NCBI GenBank assembly: GCA_000727475.1
Contig: KL647327.1
Span: 605,055 to 669,054, forward strand
From: Sarcocystis neurona
Lineage: Eukaryota > Apicomplexa > Conoidasida > Eucoccidiorida > Sarcocystidae
Length of the DNA: 64,000 nt
Direction: 5' to 3'
In this document: positions 58,301 through 64,000 of the stretch, in pieces
Layout of the letters: the number at the start of each line of letters is the position of its first letter
How positions within the stretch are numbered: position 1 is the first letter of the stretch
The notes under the pieces: model-generated
The model's database searches: none
Seen by the model: only the letters and a program-made list of their open reading frames with translations
What the model was told of the DNA's origin: nothing
Program-made: the position numbers and the translations under genes

Positions 58301-61171
58301 GAAGTCCACTGGTGTAGAAATGTATGTACGTGATGCAACGGGGGTGACAGGGTGGGCATTCCTTCTTTGCGTTTAAAGAAGAAGCAAGAAGCATACAGTG
58401 ATCTCTTGCTACGTCGAAGCGTTCGTGCTCGTGCGCGGCATCACAGCGAGACCCGCCTGTGCGTAGGCCGCACTGGTCTCTTCTTACAGGTGGATGCAGC
58501 ACGAACGTAGCAGACGCTGTTGCATCACGTTTCAGAAGCCTACATTGCCTCTGTCTCTCCTGCACGTGTATCCTCGATTGGGCACGCGAGGCGGCACACG
58601 TCTATCTTGACACTTCTGTGTGTGGGGGGAGCACTTCCCACTCCTACTTCTCTCTTCTCTCAGCATGTGCGCACCAGCAGCGCTGCACCTGCAGCGGTTT
58701 AGCGGTGCTGCTCTTTTGCCAAGCGGTCGACATCTCCTCTGACCCTACACCCATTTCTCTTCTGTTAACGTTAGTCCTCTACCTTTGACGCCGCACCTGT
58801 ATGCGTTCTTCTTTTGTATTCATTCCCCACGCTCCTGTTACAAAGCAGTGCTGTGCAGGCATCGTAGTACTGCTGCCCGCCGGCTGCTGCGCACGCGGCT
58901 CTGACTTCGAATCTGTGAAGCCGTAGTACGTACTGGGTCCGACACGCACTGTGGCTCGCACAAGCATCCGCAGACGGAGCTTCGGTAGCTACACGCAAGT
59001 TAGAAACCCTTTTTAGGCGTCCGTATCCTTCTTCCTAGCAACGTATCAATCTACGTTTTGGCAGCAGCAACAGCATACACTGCGGTATGCGTGCATTTTA
59101 TCGTCTTGAGAAGAAGTCACTGGTATCTGCTCTGTGTGCGTGCGTTAACAACTGCAAAAGACGGAGAGGACACAGGTGGGCGTTTTCCACTGCGAGTGTG
59201 ATCGCGTAGCGCTCGTCGCCTTGCATCGCCACCATACTACCAGTAGCTTCACTGCCCAGGAAATTTTGTCTCTGATATACTGCAAATTGTGCGTGCAGTT
59301 CCTGACCCCTAGTGGCTTGATGAGACGCCACATCGAATCTTTTACCGCACGAGAATCCGACAGGACCTATTTTTTCTACACGCTCCGATTATTGCCCCCT
59401 GAATGAAGCTAATCTTCTTATAAAGGCAACAATGATGTAGTGCACCTAGGTCTCTGTGTTCCTCTCCCACGTTGTAGCCGTTGTCGCATGAAACATTTTG
59501 CAGTAACGTGCCTGTTCTCCGATCTTCTAGTCGCCAGGTCATATCACGACTGTTACCCACAACAGCTGCCTGGGTTTTAAGAGGATGTTTTGGCACGAAG
59601 AGAAAGATCATATACGCGGAGGCTCAGAATAGGGTTTTCATTTACTTGTGCACAACTAGACGTTGTGCTGCCTTGAGACTCTTCACTCCTATGTGCTCCC
59701 TCTGCTAACGCAGCCTCCACTTTGAGATGTTCTCTATTGGAGGACTGGAAGATCTCCAGACTCTCTATACTGCCTGTTCGTGAGGCGTGCTTTGTACTAT
59801 ACGTAAATGGCGCCGCTACACGCTTGATCCTCTTGCAGTTTTTTATTACACTTCCTGCCACTTATTCTCGACATCTTCCCCTGCAAATCGAAGGCGTCGG
59901 TCCGGTGTTCGAGATATCCCGAGATAGCTGTGACCTATGTGTGCACACTCCGATTGTATAACAAGAGCACGCGTCTCCTTCTGCAACCGCCTCTCATGCC
60001 ACTTCCACTCCTTGTGCGCATGCAGTCGGCTCACCACGAGAGTGATCGTGTAGGAGAAAATTTCGTAGTGCGAGTGAAGCCAGCGCGAAAAAGTAGGAAA
60101 GGTAAGCCACGTGAGAGCGAGGATGGCAACTGCGACGTCTACAGCGCAGGCAGTCTGGAACGCAATCCAAGCACCATGCGAATGGGCGTCGAGATCGACA
60201 GATTGAAAACAGACGGAGGCTAGCCACCAGGTGACTGGAATGATCAAGATGATGGTGAGCAAGAGAACAAGGAAATCTCTGCCGACGAAGAGCTGGCCAC
60301 AAACTTGTCCATATTCCTTTTCGAGAGACACGTCCTTGAAGCGCAGGGGGAAGAAGTAGATATGCTCTGCAGCGTGCACGCTATCTCGAGCGGTGTCAGA
60401 GTGCGCGGTTGTTTGAGCACCCAGTTCGCCGCCTACGTCCTGCTGCTTAGCGCGGGCGTAGGCAGTGTCAAAATCCATCTCACTTCCAAACAAATCCATC
60501 AGGTGGCCGGCTATCCACGTACGACATCGCTGCAGCAGCGATCTCTTCTCTGGTGCACTCGCCCACGTAGGGTAGCTTTGCATTTCTGGTGTCTCTCTTG
60601 CTGTGCCAGAAACGGATAACTGTCCTGTTCCCTGCGTAGCGATCTCTCCCTCTCCAGACAAAGTATGCGTAGTACCAGCTGTTTTACTACCCAACAGTGG
60701 ACCTCCTGGAGTCCTCTCTGCTGCAGCTTTTCCTGCTACGGCTTTCGGCGTTTCCAAAGCGTCTGCGCGCCGGCTGTCACTGCCCGTGCTGCGCTCTACG
60801 TTGTCTTCCACCGAAGCAGCAGCAGACGAGCGGCCTCTCTGCTCTCGTTTTGCTTCTGCTGCCATAGGAGCGAGCGGAACTTTTTCTAAAGCAGCCTCGC
60901 TGTGGCCCTCTTCTCCGGAAGGCGAATGTCGATGTTCATGTCGAACGAGAATCGAAGTTCGTTCCCTACCTCGTCGTCTTCCTCCCTCTGCGCCAGCTGC
61001 CTCCACCGGGGACCCCTCCCGCCTGCTTTCTCCCTTTTCCACATCTTTAAGTGGCTCTGCATTAAGCTGTCGAAAACCGTCTGCTAGGTTTGTCACGCGA
61101 CGAGATACCTGTCGCAGCATGAGCAGCGCAGAGCGACTGCGCGACGGCGTGCCTGCCGCCTGCTTCGACAT
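29219..61171 (-). CDS. Six-TM cyclic nucleotide phosphodiesterase, 17 exons
   Basis: Class I 3',5'-cyclic nucleotide phosphodiesterase, hydrolysing cAMP and/or cGMP, predicted membrane-bound with the catalytic domain cytosolic. The exon model (given in the exon entries) totals 3864 nt, 1287 residues, all phases consistent. Residues 1-299 are charged and disordered. Membrane helices lie near 300-322, 334-358, 372-396, 446-466, 475-496 and 508-524. Residues 541-605 form a charged linker. The catalytic domain is about 710-1045: [12 protein letters not shown] (803-814; His804 proton donor, His808 metal ligand), [12 protein letters not shown] (His844, Asp845), IYND and [21 protein letters not shown] (Asp957), [12 protein letters not shown], and SQAGF (Gln1009 and Phe1012, purine clamp). 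A Pro/Glu/Ala-rich tail follows. The architecture matches Toxoplasma and Plasmodium PDEs. Least certain are the donor of exon 8 and the GTAACC donor of exon 16. Substrate preference cannot be told. Confidence 0.9.
31011..31144 (-). CDS. PDE exon 16: purine-clamp Gln/Phe
   Basis: Reads [40 protein letters not shown] and FNRI. Holds the invariant Gln and the Phe that sandwich the purine. The donor GTAACC is non-ideal; without splicing a TAA stop (31007-31009) would follow one codon later, removing the conserved C-terminal NRKKW helix found in exon 17. Confidence 0.88.
31261..31300. repeat. (TA)n in PDE intron 15
   Basis: A short (TA)n array in the intron between exons 15 and 16 of the PDE gene. 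The rest of that intron (31145-32948) also holds (TA)n at about 32350-32372, 32461-32480 and an inverted pair at 32516-32555 (GTATGGATGTATATAT / ATATACATCCATAC). Confidence 0.7.
32823..32948. repeat. Three-copy TA-plus-GTCAGCGCACA repeat
   Basis: GTCAGCGCACA occurs at 32847, 32883 and 32925, separated by (TA)n runs (spacing 36 and 42 bp). The last copy runs to within 14 bp of the 5' splice site of PDE exon 15, in transcript sense just downstream of it. Confidence 0.8.
32949..33035 (-). CDS. PDE exon 15: EEFxxQGDEE motif
   Basis: 29 codons: [20 protein letters not shown], then LQGDEEIAK. Acceptor ACGTACAG (inside a TGTACGTACA palindrome), donor GTAAGA. A three-copy repeat overlaps the donor side. 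Confidence 0.95.
34135..34177 (-). CDS. PDE exon 14 (43 nt), metal-binding Asp
   Basis: A very short exon: [14 protein letters not shown] between GGTGCAG and GTAAGT. Contains the conserved Asp of the ADIGH motif that completes the metal site, so skipping it would abolish activity. Phases fit both neighbours. Confidence 0.92.
34190..35320. repeat. CTG-rich block in PDE intron 13
   Basis: Frequent CTG/CTGCCG triplets on the plus strand, so CAG-rich in the PDE transcript. It lies directly upstream (in transcript sense) of the 43-nt exon 14. The minus frame at 34270-34539 (Gln/Ser-rich) could be an alternative exon but has no good splice ends. Confidence 0.6.
35690..37035. repeat. TA/CATA microsatellites in PDE intron 13
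   Basis: (TA)n at about 35925-35942, 36238-36256, 36718-36765, 36807-36905, with CT runs near 35890-35930. No exon found between 34178 and 37035. Confidence 0.6.
37036..37088 (-). CDS. PDE exon 13 (53 nt)
   Basis: Reads [17 protein letters not shown], the short segment that precedes the metal-binding Asp helix. Acceptor TGCCTTCAG, donor GTGAGG. The split codon with exon 14 gives Trp. Confidence 0.9.
37916..38002 (-). CDS. PDE exon 12: ILATDM motif
   Basis: 29 codons: [20 protein letters not shown], then HFESISRFR. Acceptor CCGCTGCGCAG, donor GTATGT, phase 0 both sides. The (V/I)LATDM signature is typical of class I PDEs. Confidence 0.95.
40020..40275. repeat. (TA)n clusters in PDE intron 11
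   Basis: Arrays at about 40035-40070, 40158-40215 and 40252-40269, interleaved with GTATGC/GCATAC. They lie just 3' of PDE exon 11 in transcript sense. Confidence 0.75.
40312..40419 (-). CDS. PDE exon 11: YND / LENFH motif
   Basis: 36 codons starting [20 protein letters not shown] and ending [10 protein letters not shown] at donor GTAAGG. It corresponds to the conserved YNDxSVLENHH segment, with Ala in place of the usual Ser. The acceptor sits at the end of about 800 nt of pyrimidine-rich transcript. Confidence 0.95.
40425..41220. repeat. 800-bp purine/pyrimidine-asymmetric block
   Basis: The plus strand is strongly purine-rich (GAAGAAG, GAGGAAG, AGCAGAGGACAG, AAAAGG motifs almost throughout), so the PDE transcript has a long C/T-rich stretch ending at the acceptor of exon 11. 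The long Leu/Ser/Phe minus-strand frame (40468-41337) is a by-product of this composition. Confidence 0.7.
41622..41727 (-). CDS. PDE exon 10: HDVGHPGxNN motif
   Basis: The acceptor TTTCTGGGCAG precedes [20 protein letters not shown], then [15 protein letters not shown]. This holds the His-Asp metal pair. Donor GTAGGC, phase 0. Confidence 0.95.
41860..42100. repeat. Diverged ~93-bp repeat in PDE intron 9
   Basis: TTCCTTTGAACTAATACTGTA at 41863 (first 20 bases compared) recurs as TTTCTTTGAACCAGTACTGT at 41956, and a third partial copy (TTTCTTTGTATG) is at 42076. Each follows a (TA)n run. Confidence 0.55.
42900..43060. repeat. 109-bp duplicate in PDE intron 9
   Basis: TACGTACGTATATGCATGGA at 42904 recurs as TACGTTCGTATATGTGTGGA at 43013, both followed by AGGGG(C/T)ACAC(G)CAGAGAG. 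Confidence 0.6.
44025..44382 (-). CDS. PDE exon 9: start of catalytic domain, first metal motif
   Basis: Reads [40 protein letters not shown] and ends with the first HD-type motif [20 protein letters not shown]. Acceptor CGCGCGCAG, donor GTACGG. Phase in 1, out 2. The match to the PDE family signature is unambiguous. Confidence 0.95.
45467..45622. repeat. Three-copy 52-bp tandem repeat in PDE intron 8
   Basis: GCCTGGAGGTGTGTGTCTGT at 45467, GCCTGTCTGTGTGTGTCTAT at 45519 and ACCTGGAGGTGTGTGTCTGC at 45571 are exactly 52 bp apart; similarity extends through most of each unit. Confidence 0.8.
46917..47157 (-). CDS. PDE exon 8: pre-catalytic segment
   Basis: The acceptor TTCTTCGCAG follows a long pyrimidine-rich stretch. 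It reads [20 protein letters not shown], then a Ser/Thr-rich part to SANSPVL. The donor is uncertain: GTGCAG at 46916 and GTTACA near 47064 both leave one base and fit exon 9. The longer form is given. Confidence 0.7.
47160..47520. repeat. Purine-rich block before PDE exon 8
   Basis: The plus strand is GA-rich (AGAGAGACAGAGAAG-type), so the transcript is pyrimidine-rich immediately upstream of the exon 8 acceptor. Same arrangement as at 40.4-41.2 kb. The Leu/Ser/Phe minus frame here is composition, not coding. Confidence 0.65.
47652..47721 (-). CDS. PDE exon 7: linker
   Basis: 70 nt from acceptor TGTGCGCAG to donor GTGAGC, reading [20 protein letters not shown] and TQN. Entry phase fits exon 6, exit phase 0. 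Confidence 0.8.
48060..50140. repeat. TA/CATA/CA microsatellite-rich intron DNA
   Basis: Apart from PDE exon 6, this stretch is mixed TATATA, GTATACATAC and (CA)n (49362-49400) repeats. All long open frames are Tyr/Ile/Cys/Thr/His strings. Confidence 0.65.
49264..49352 (-). CDS. PDE exon 6: linker
   Basis: A TTCTAG acceptor after a TG-rich tract gives phase 0 and reads [20 protein letters not shown], then LMQIEKILE. The donor GTGAGT leaves 2 nt. A nearer CAG acceptor at 49327 breaks the frame, so the TAG site is preferred. Confidence 0.7.
50590..50990. repeat. GA/GACA and TA repeats in PDE intron 5
   Basis: AGAGACAGAGAAATAGAC-like units recur near 50625, 50670 and 50915, mixed with (TA)n at about 50798-50818 and 50880-50905. 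Confidence 0.6.
51402..51506 (-). CDS. PDE exon 5: charged linker
   Basis: 35 codons from acceptor GTTGCTGCAG to donor [26 protein letters not shown], then [15 protein letters not shown]. Amphipathic, Lys-rich, probably a coiled helix between the membrane and the catalytic domain. Confidence 0.85.
52839..52938 (-). CDS. PDE exon 4: TM6
   Basis: The acceptor GGGCTGCAG accepts the 2 nt from exon 3. It reads [20 protein letters not shown], then [13 protein letters not shown]. This is the last membrane helix followed by a Tyr/Arg-rich exit. Donor GTGGGT, phase 0. It is flanked upstream by a CTG tract in transcript sense. Confidence 0.8.
52935..53270. repeat. CAG tract near the 3' end of PDE intron 3
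   Basis: CAGCAGCAG-rich on the plus strand, so CUG-rich in the PDE transcript, immediately upstream of exon 4. The plus-strand Gln/Ala/Ser frame (52863-53600) overlaps PDE exon 4 antisense and lacks its own splice evidence, so it is not called a gene. Confidence 0.65.
54290..54845. repeat. CTG tract near the 5' end of PDE intron 3
   Basis: CTGCTGCTG-rich on the plus strand (for example 54643-54660, 54690-54700, 54730-54850), so CAG-rich in the transcript right after exon 3. It faces the CUG-rich tract at the other end of the same intron. Confidence 0.65.
54877..55156 (-). CDS. PDE exon 3: TM4-TM5
   Basis: The GCATGCAG acceptor takes phase 1. It reads [20 protein letters not shown] and carries two strongly hydrophobic helices ([20 protein letters not shown] and [20 protein letters not shown]). 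It ends SIVPIEE at donor GTAAGC in phase 2. Confidence 0.85.
57030..57132 (-). CDS. PDE exon 2: TM3
   Basis: A long pyrimidine tract and GAATCGGCAG acceptor lead into [20 protein letters not shown] and [12 protein letters not shown]. Joined to exon 1 it completes TM3. Donor GTGAGA, phase 1. An open frame upstream and downstream (56671-57384) is read-through. Confidence 0.8.
58221..58284. repeat. Two-copy 32-bp repeat
   Basis: ATCGAGAGAGACATGTATAC at 58221 and 58253, followed by ACA(T/C)GTGT. Located in PDE intron 1 beside a (TA)n run. Confidence 0.85.
60035..61171 (-). CDS. PDE exon 1: N-terminus, TM1-TM2
   Basis: 379 codons from [20 protein letters not shown]. The first 280 residues are Ser/Glu/Ala-rich and probably disordered. 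Before TM1 lies [16 protein letters not shown], a short ordered-looking stretch. TM1 and TM2 follow, and the exon ends FSYTITLV at donor GTGAGC in phase 0. Reading past the donor gives a polar frame that leaves TM3 incomplete. The start is the first Met of the open frame. Confidence 0.85.
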
Positions 61172-62950
61172 GCTGGCAGAAGGAACGCAACAGAACGTAA
61201 GAGCACGACCAGCTGCAATTACGAAAGAACGTTAGGGCCAAGAGCAGCGAATAAGAGCAGCAAACGCCACACCAGAGATAGCAGTGTCCGCTGCAACGGA
61301 GGTGCCAGCAGCAGAATCAGTGTGCTAGCGGCACATATATCAGCAGAGGCAACTACAAAGGCGGCAGCTGAGATTGCACTACAATCAGCAGCAGTAACGA
61401 CACCAATTGAGGCTGCCAGCAGGAGAGAGACCCGAAATTCGCATAAGGAATCCTAGGGGAAGAACGAGGCTGCTCCCTCGAACGACGACAATGCGCGTGG
61501 CAGGACGCTGCAAAAAAGAAGAAACAATCTGGTGCGCCAAAGGGATGACAGGGGGAGGGAGTCCAGCACCGCAGCTGTCCTGCCTGGCAGAGTGGGATTT
61601 ATGAAAAAGGCAGAAACGCATCAGAGGGAGCTCGAGAGCGGACCGGAAAAGCCAGACGGTAGACTCGAGCCAGGTGTGCACAGCGATATGAGAGCAAGTT
61701 GGCAGAGGAAGGAGCAACGGAGTACCCACCGTGTCAGCGGTCGACGGATACGGTGGCGGTGACGAATAGAGAAAACAAGAAGCCCACTCATAACGACGGG
61801 ATGGCCTAAGTTACCCGCGTATGAAATTACTAGAGGACAGTGAAAGTGGAGGCGAATCAGTACGAGCGCCTGTGGGTAAAGTGAGGTAGACAACAGTGAT
61901 AATTCTTCTCTAAAGGTCCGGAGTCGACACGCCAGCACGGAGAAACGAAAGAGAGGCTGCCGGATGGCAACGGCGGGAACGTATATAGAAGGCGGTACCC
62001 GATTGCAGGCCCACGCGAACAGCTTAAAGTGAAGTTCTACTGAGAAGTCCCACTCACGCCAAATTGAGAGGAAGCAACGCACAGAAGCGAGTGGAACAAG
62101 GTCCGTAGAAGTCCCTCGGCCCTAAGGACACAGAGTGAGGGACGAAACTACAAACTCACTATGCCGTCGCAGCCGCCCAGGAGGCAGGGCTGCAGAAACC
62201 AACAGACCTGCACTGGTTGCACGCGCGGATGGTGTATCATAAAATTATTGCATACAAGCGGGGAAACGCTTTTAGTGCGCCTAAAAGGTGATATGCCTGA
62301 GGAGGTGCGCGCGTGTGGCAGCTCCAGAGAAACGTTCCCAACCAGACAAACCTAAACGGGAATATAAAGTACGTATGTAGGGCAGGAAAAGCATCCCTGT
62401 TCATCCATTAACTGGATGTTTCACATGTACGGAGAGTGGAAACTGGACAGCAGTACCCCAAAATGCTTATGGTGTATTGACAGCGCGCGCTGAACTGTGT
62501 ACTTTCTTGCACAACACTACGTACATCCGCATCTCCTAGTAGGCATCACGGCCATCGAAGCCACCACGAAGGGGGTTAAAAATTATATGCAGTTCACGTA
62601 CGCAGCGCACTAGTGTATAGCCTTTTGACCCGCCTCAATCACCCGTTGGCTGACACGGTGCACAGTCGAGATGCGTAGCCTCAGCGACACGTGTGAATAT
62701 ACACATAACTTTACACACATGTGTACGTGTGTGCTGCCTTGCGAGATGTGAATGTAATTGCAGCAATCAGCTCCTCAAAAAAGCCTGCCCGCTGCCACTC
62801 AAATGAAGTCGCATACACTAATGACGCAGGCTGCGTCGCACGTGGTGGTACACTAAAAGCAATAACTGCCCAGCCATAGCCCGCAGAACACGCCACACCA
62901 CGAACTCTATCTACATCAGTCGCCTGCTACTTGGTAGCGTTCTTACACGT
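61172..62950. other. Shared upstream region of PDE and the right-edge gene
   Basis: Between the PDE start codon and the first candidate exon of a plus-strand gene. It should hold the PDE promoter and 5' untranslated region. CAGCAG-type triplets lie at 61245-61400. A minus frame at 62711-62896 (AVIAFSVPPRATQPASLVYA) and a plus frame over the same bases (VIAAISSSKKPARCHSNEVA) are both protein-like, but neither has resolved splice ends. Confidence 0.45.
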
Positions 62951-62975
62951 CCCTGTTCATATACAACTGTAGGCG

Positions 62976-63175
62976 GCTACGAGTTTGACAAAGCGCTTCA
63001 CGCGGGATTCGTTACGCGGCCGAGGTCAACACCAGGCCGTCGTAGACTGCTGGGAAACTAGAAGTGAGGACGCCGGAGGCGACTCAGATGTAAGGGAGAG
63101 TTCGGATTCTCCCGCACAAGAGCTGTTCTTCGACTTCATTACCCACGAGGTGCGACCGCTTTTCCGCAGCCTATG
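62976..63175 (+). CDS. Candidate exon of right-edge gene
   Basis: Open frame from about 62976 with first Met at 62985: TKRFTRDSLRGRGQHQAVVD, then CWETRSEDAGGDSDVRESSD and SPAQELFFDFITHEVRPLFR, stop at 63174. One base out of frame it continues YDHESWKSVETLADLLVLTP (63167-63235). Either a donor (GTGCGA, 63150) ends it, or a single-base difference near 63170 breaks one longer exon. Product unknown. Confidence 0.35.
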
Positions 63176-63389
63176 ACCACGAATCATGGAAGTCCGTGGA
63201 GACGCTTGCAGATCTTCTCGTGCTCACACCGATCCTCATATTTTTTTCATGAAACAACGGCGTGTCGGATTTTTTCACGTTACTTTGAGGCTTTCCAATC
63301 ATTCCTCCTGGATGCCAGGAGAGCCGACTGAGCTCTCGCTACACCCTCGTAAGAGCCGAGTACGCACTTCAGCACGGTGCCGCAGCTAG

Positions 63390-63665
63390 AAGTGTGCGTG
63401 AAGTGAGTCGTCCACTGGCGGCACCGTACCAAAATGTACAACGTACTATTTTATGCTTCTCCGACTCAACGTACGGAGTCATTCTAATGCGGGAACACAG
63501 TGCTTCTCCCGACCGAGCCATCCTCTCTGTCGTTCTCCTAGAGATTACAAAGGACAGGTCTCCTACGGTACAGCCATTACAGGGTCACACGTTACCCCCA
63601 AAGCCGCAGGATATCTCGGTAGTTTCGGAATGTCTATCTTTCCCGGCGTGCAAGTCTCGCACTAG
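63390..63665 (+). CDS. Possible exons of right-edge gene, frame unresolved
   Basis: Two overlapping frames are protein-like: REVSRPLAAPYQNVQRTILC with later SPDRAILSVVLLEITKDR, and from an acceptor at 63557 VSYGTAITGSHVTPKAAGYL, then GSFGMSIFPGVQVSH to a stop at 63663. They may be successive exons joined at AAGGACAG. No family recognised. Confidence 0.3.
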
Positions 63666-63856
63666 CTAACTACCCGATCGACAATTGAACATGTCTTAAC
63701 CGGAGATCTACCGAATCCTCACTGACGAAATGGCGTCTTCACGCGACGGTCAAGCTGAACCGAAGAACTGGAGGTGTGCGCACACGCAAAAAAGCATCCA
63801 CACCTCCAGACGCTGGCAGCTGTGAACAGATGGTTCACGCATTGCGTCTGTTTCAG

Positions 63857-63976
63857 AGAAAGACCACTTTCTGGATGTAACCGTTTCACCTCTTCGCACT
63901 AATTTCACTGACAACACAGAGCCTGTCAAATTATTGGGAACGTGTTATTTCTACTGGATGCTGATGCAGCTAAAAG
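63857..63976 (+). CDS. Exon of right-edge gene (continues beyond window)
   Basis: The acceptor TCTGTTTCAG precedes 63857 and donor GTGTAT follows 63976. The 39 codons read KDHFLDVTVSPLRTNFTDNT, then EPVKLLGTCYFYWMLMQLK. Phase 1 in and out. Clean composition and splice ends make this the best-supported exon of the gene at the right edge. Function not recognised. Confidence 0.5.
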
Positions 63977-64000
63977 GTGTATGCGGAAATCTTGCTCCAG

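Noticed and set aside
61385..62082. Minus-strand open frames upstream of the PDE start
   Set aside because: They have no splice link to the PDE frame and no recognisable pattern. More likely 5' untranslated or promoter sequence.
1..64000. Dozens of open frames made of Tyr, Ile, His, Cys and Thr
   Set aside because: They are translations of (TA)n, CATA and (CA)n microsatellites, mirrored on both strands, without splice signals or sequence complexity.
1..64000. tRNA, rRNA, CRISPR arrays, telomeric AAACCCT arrays
   Set aside because: I looked for their hallmarks by eye and saw none. A covariance-model scan would be needed to exclude a single tRNA.

Overview
The window reads as nuclear DNA of a coccidian apicomplexan, most like Eimeria or a close relative. 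The reasons are intron-rich genes with GT..AG splice sites, abundant CAG/CTG triplet tracts that give Ala/Gln/Ser runs in exons, non-coding DNA full of (TA)n, (CA)n and GATA microsatellites, and a cyclic-nucleotide phosphodiesterase with six membrane segments, an architecture known from Toxoplasma and Plasmodium. Genus cannot be fixed from sequence alone. No bacterial operons, rRNA, tRNA, CRISPR arrays, telomeric heptamers or convincing transposon genes were seen.

The right half (29.2-61.2 kb, minus strand) is one gene about 32 kb long. I rebuilt 17 exons by hand. All splice phases agree and the total coding length is divisible by three, giving about 1287 codons. The protein has a long disordered N-terminus, six predicted membrane helices, a charged coiled linker, a complete class I PDE catalytic domain with every metal and nucleotide-binding landmark, and a Pro/Glu/Ala-rich C-terminal tail. 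Introns reach about 4.5 kb and carry most of the microsatellites, two strongly strand-asymmetric purine/pyrimidine blocks, and facing CAG and CTG tracts.

The left half (0-29 kb) is less certain. A single-exon gene at 7-8 kb (minus) encodes an N-terminally anchored protein that may hold a split ABM-like dimeric alpha-beta barrel. Plus-strand exon clusters lie at 1.6-2.4 kb, 13.7-19.9 kb (one 446-codon exon with a long Ala/Glu insert) and 20.7-28.9 kb (a compact gene of many short exons with introns as short as about 35 nt). I could not assign products to these. The last plus-strand cluster converges on the PDE gene, with about 310 bp and an imperfect hairpin between them. A degenerate 54-bp minisatellite array sits at 17.26-17.93 kb.

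At the right edge (62.9-64 kb, plus) is the start of a divergent, unidentified gene that runs out of the window. The 1.8 kb between it and the PDE start presumably holds both promoters. Nothing in the window looks like a new multi-gene system. The parts most worth following up are the giant PDE gene with its intron structures and the unidentified compact gene.
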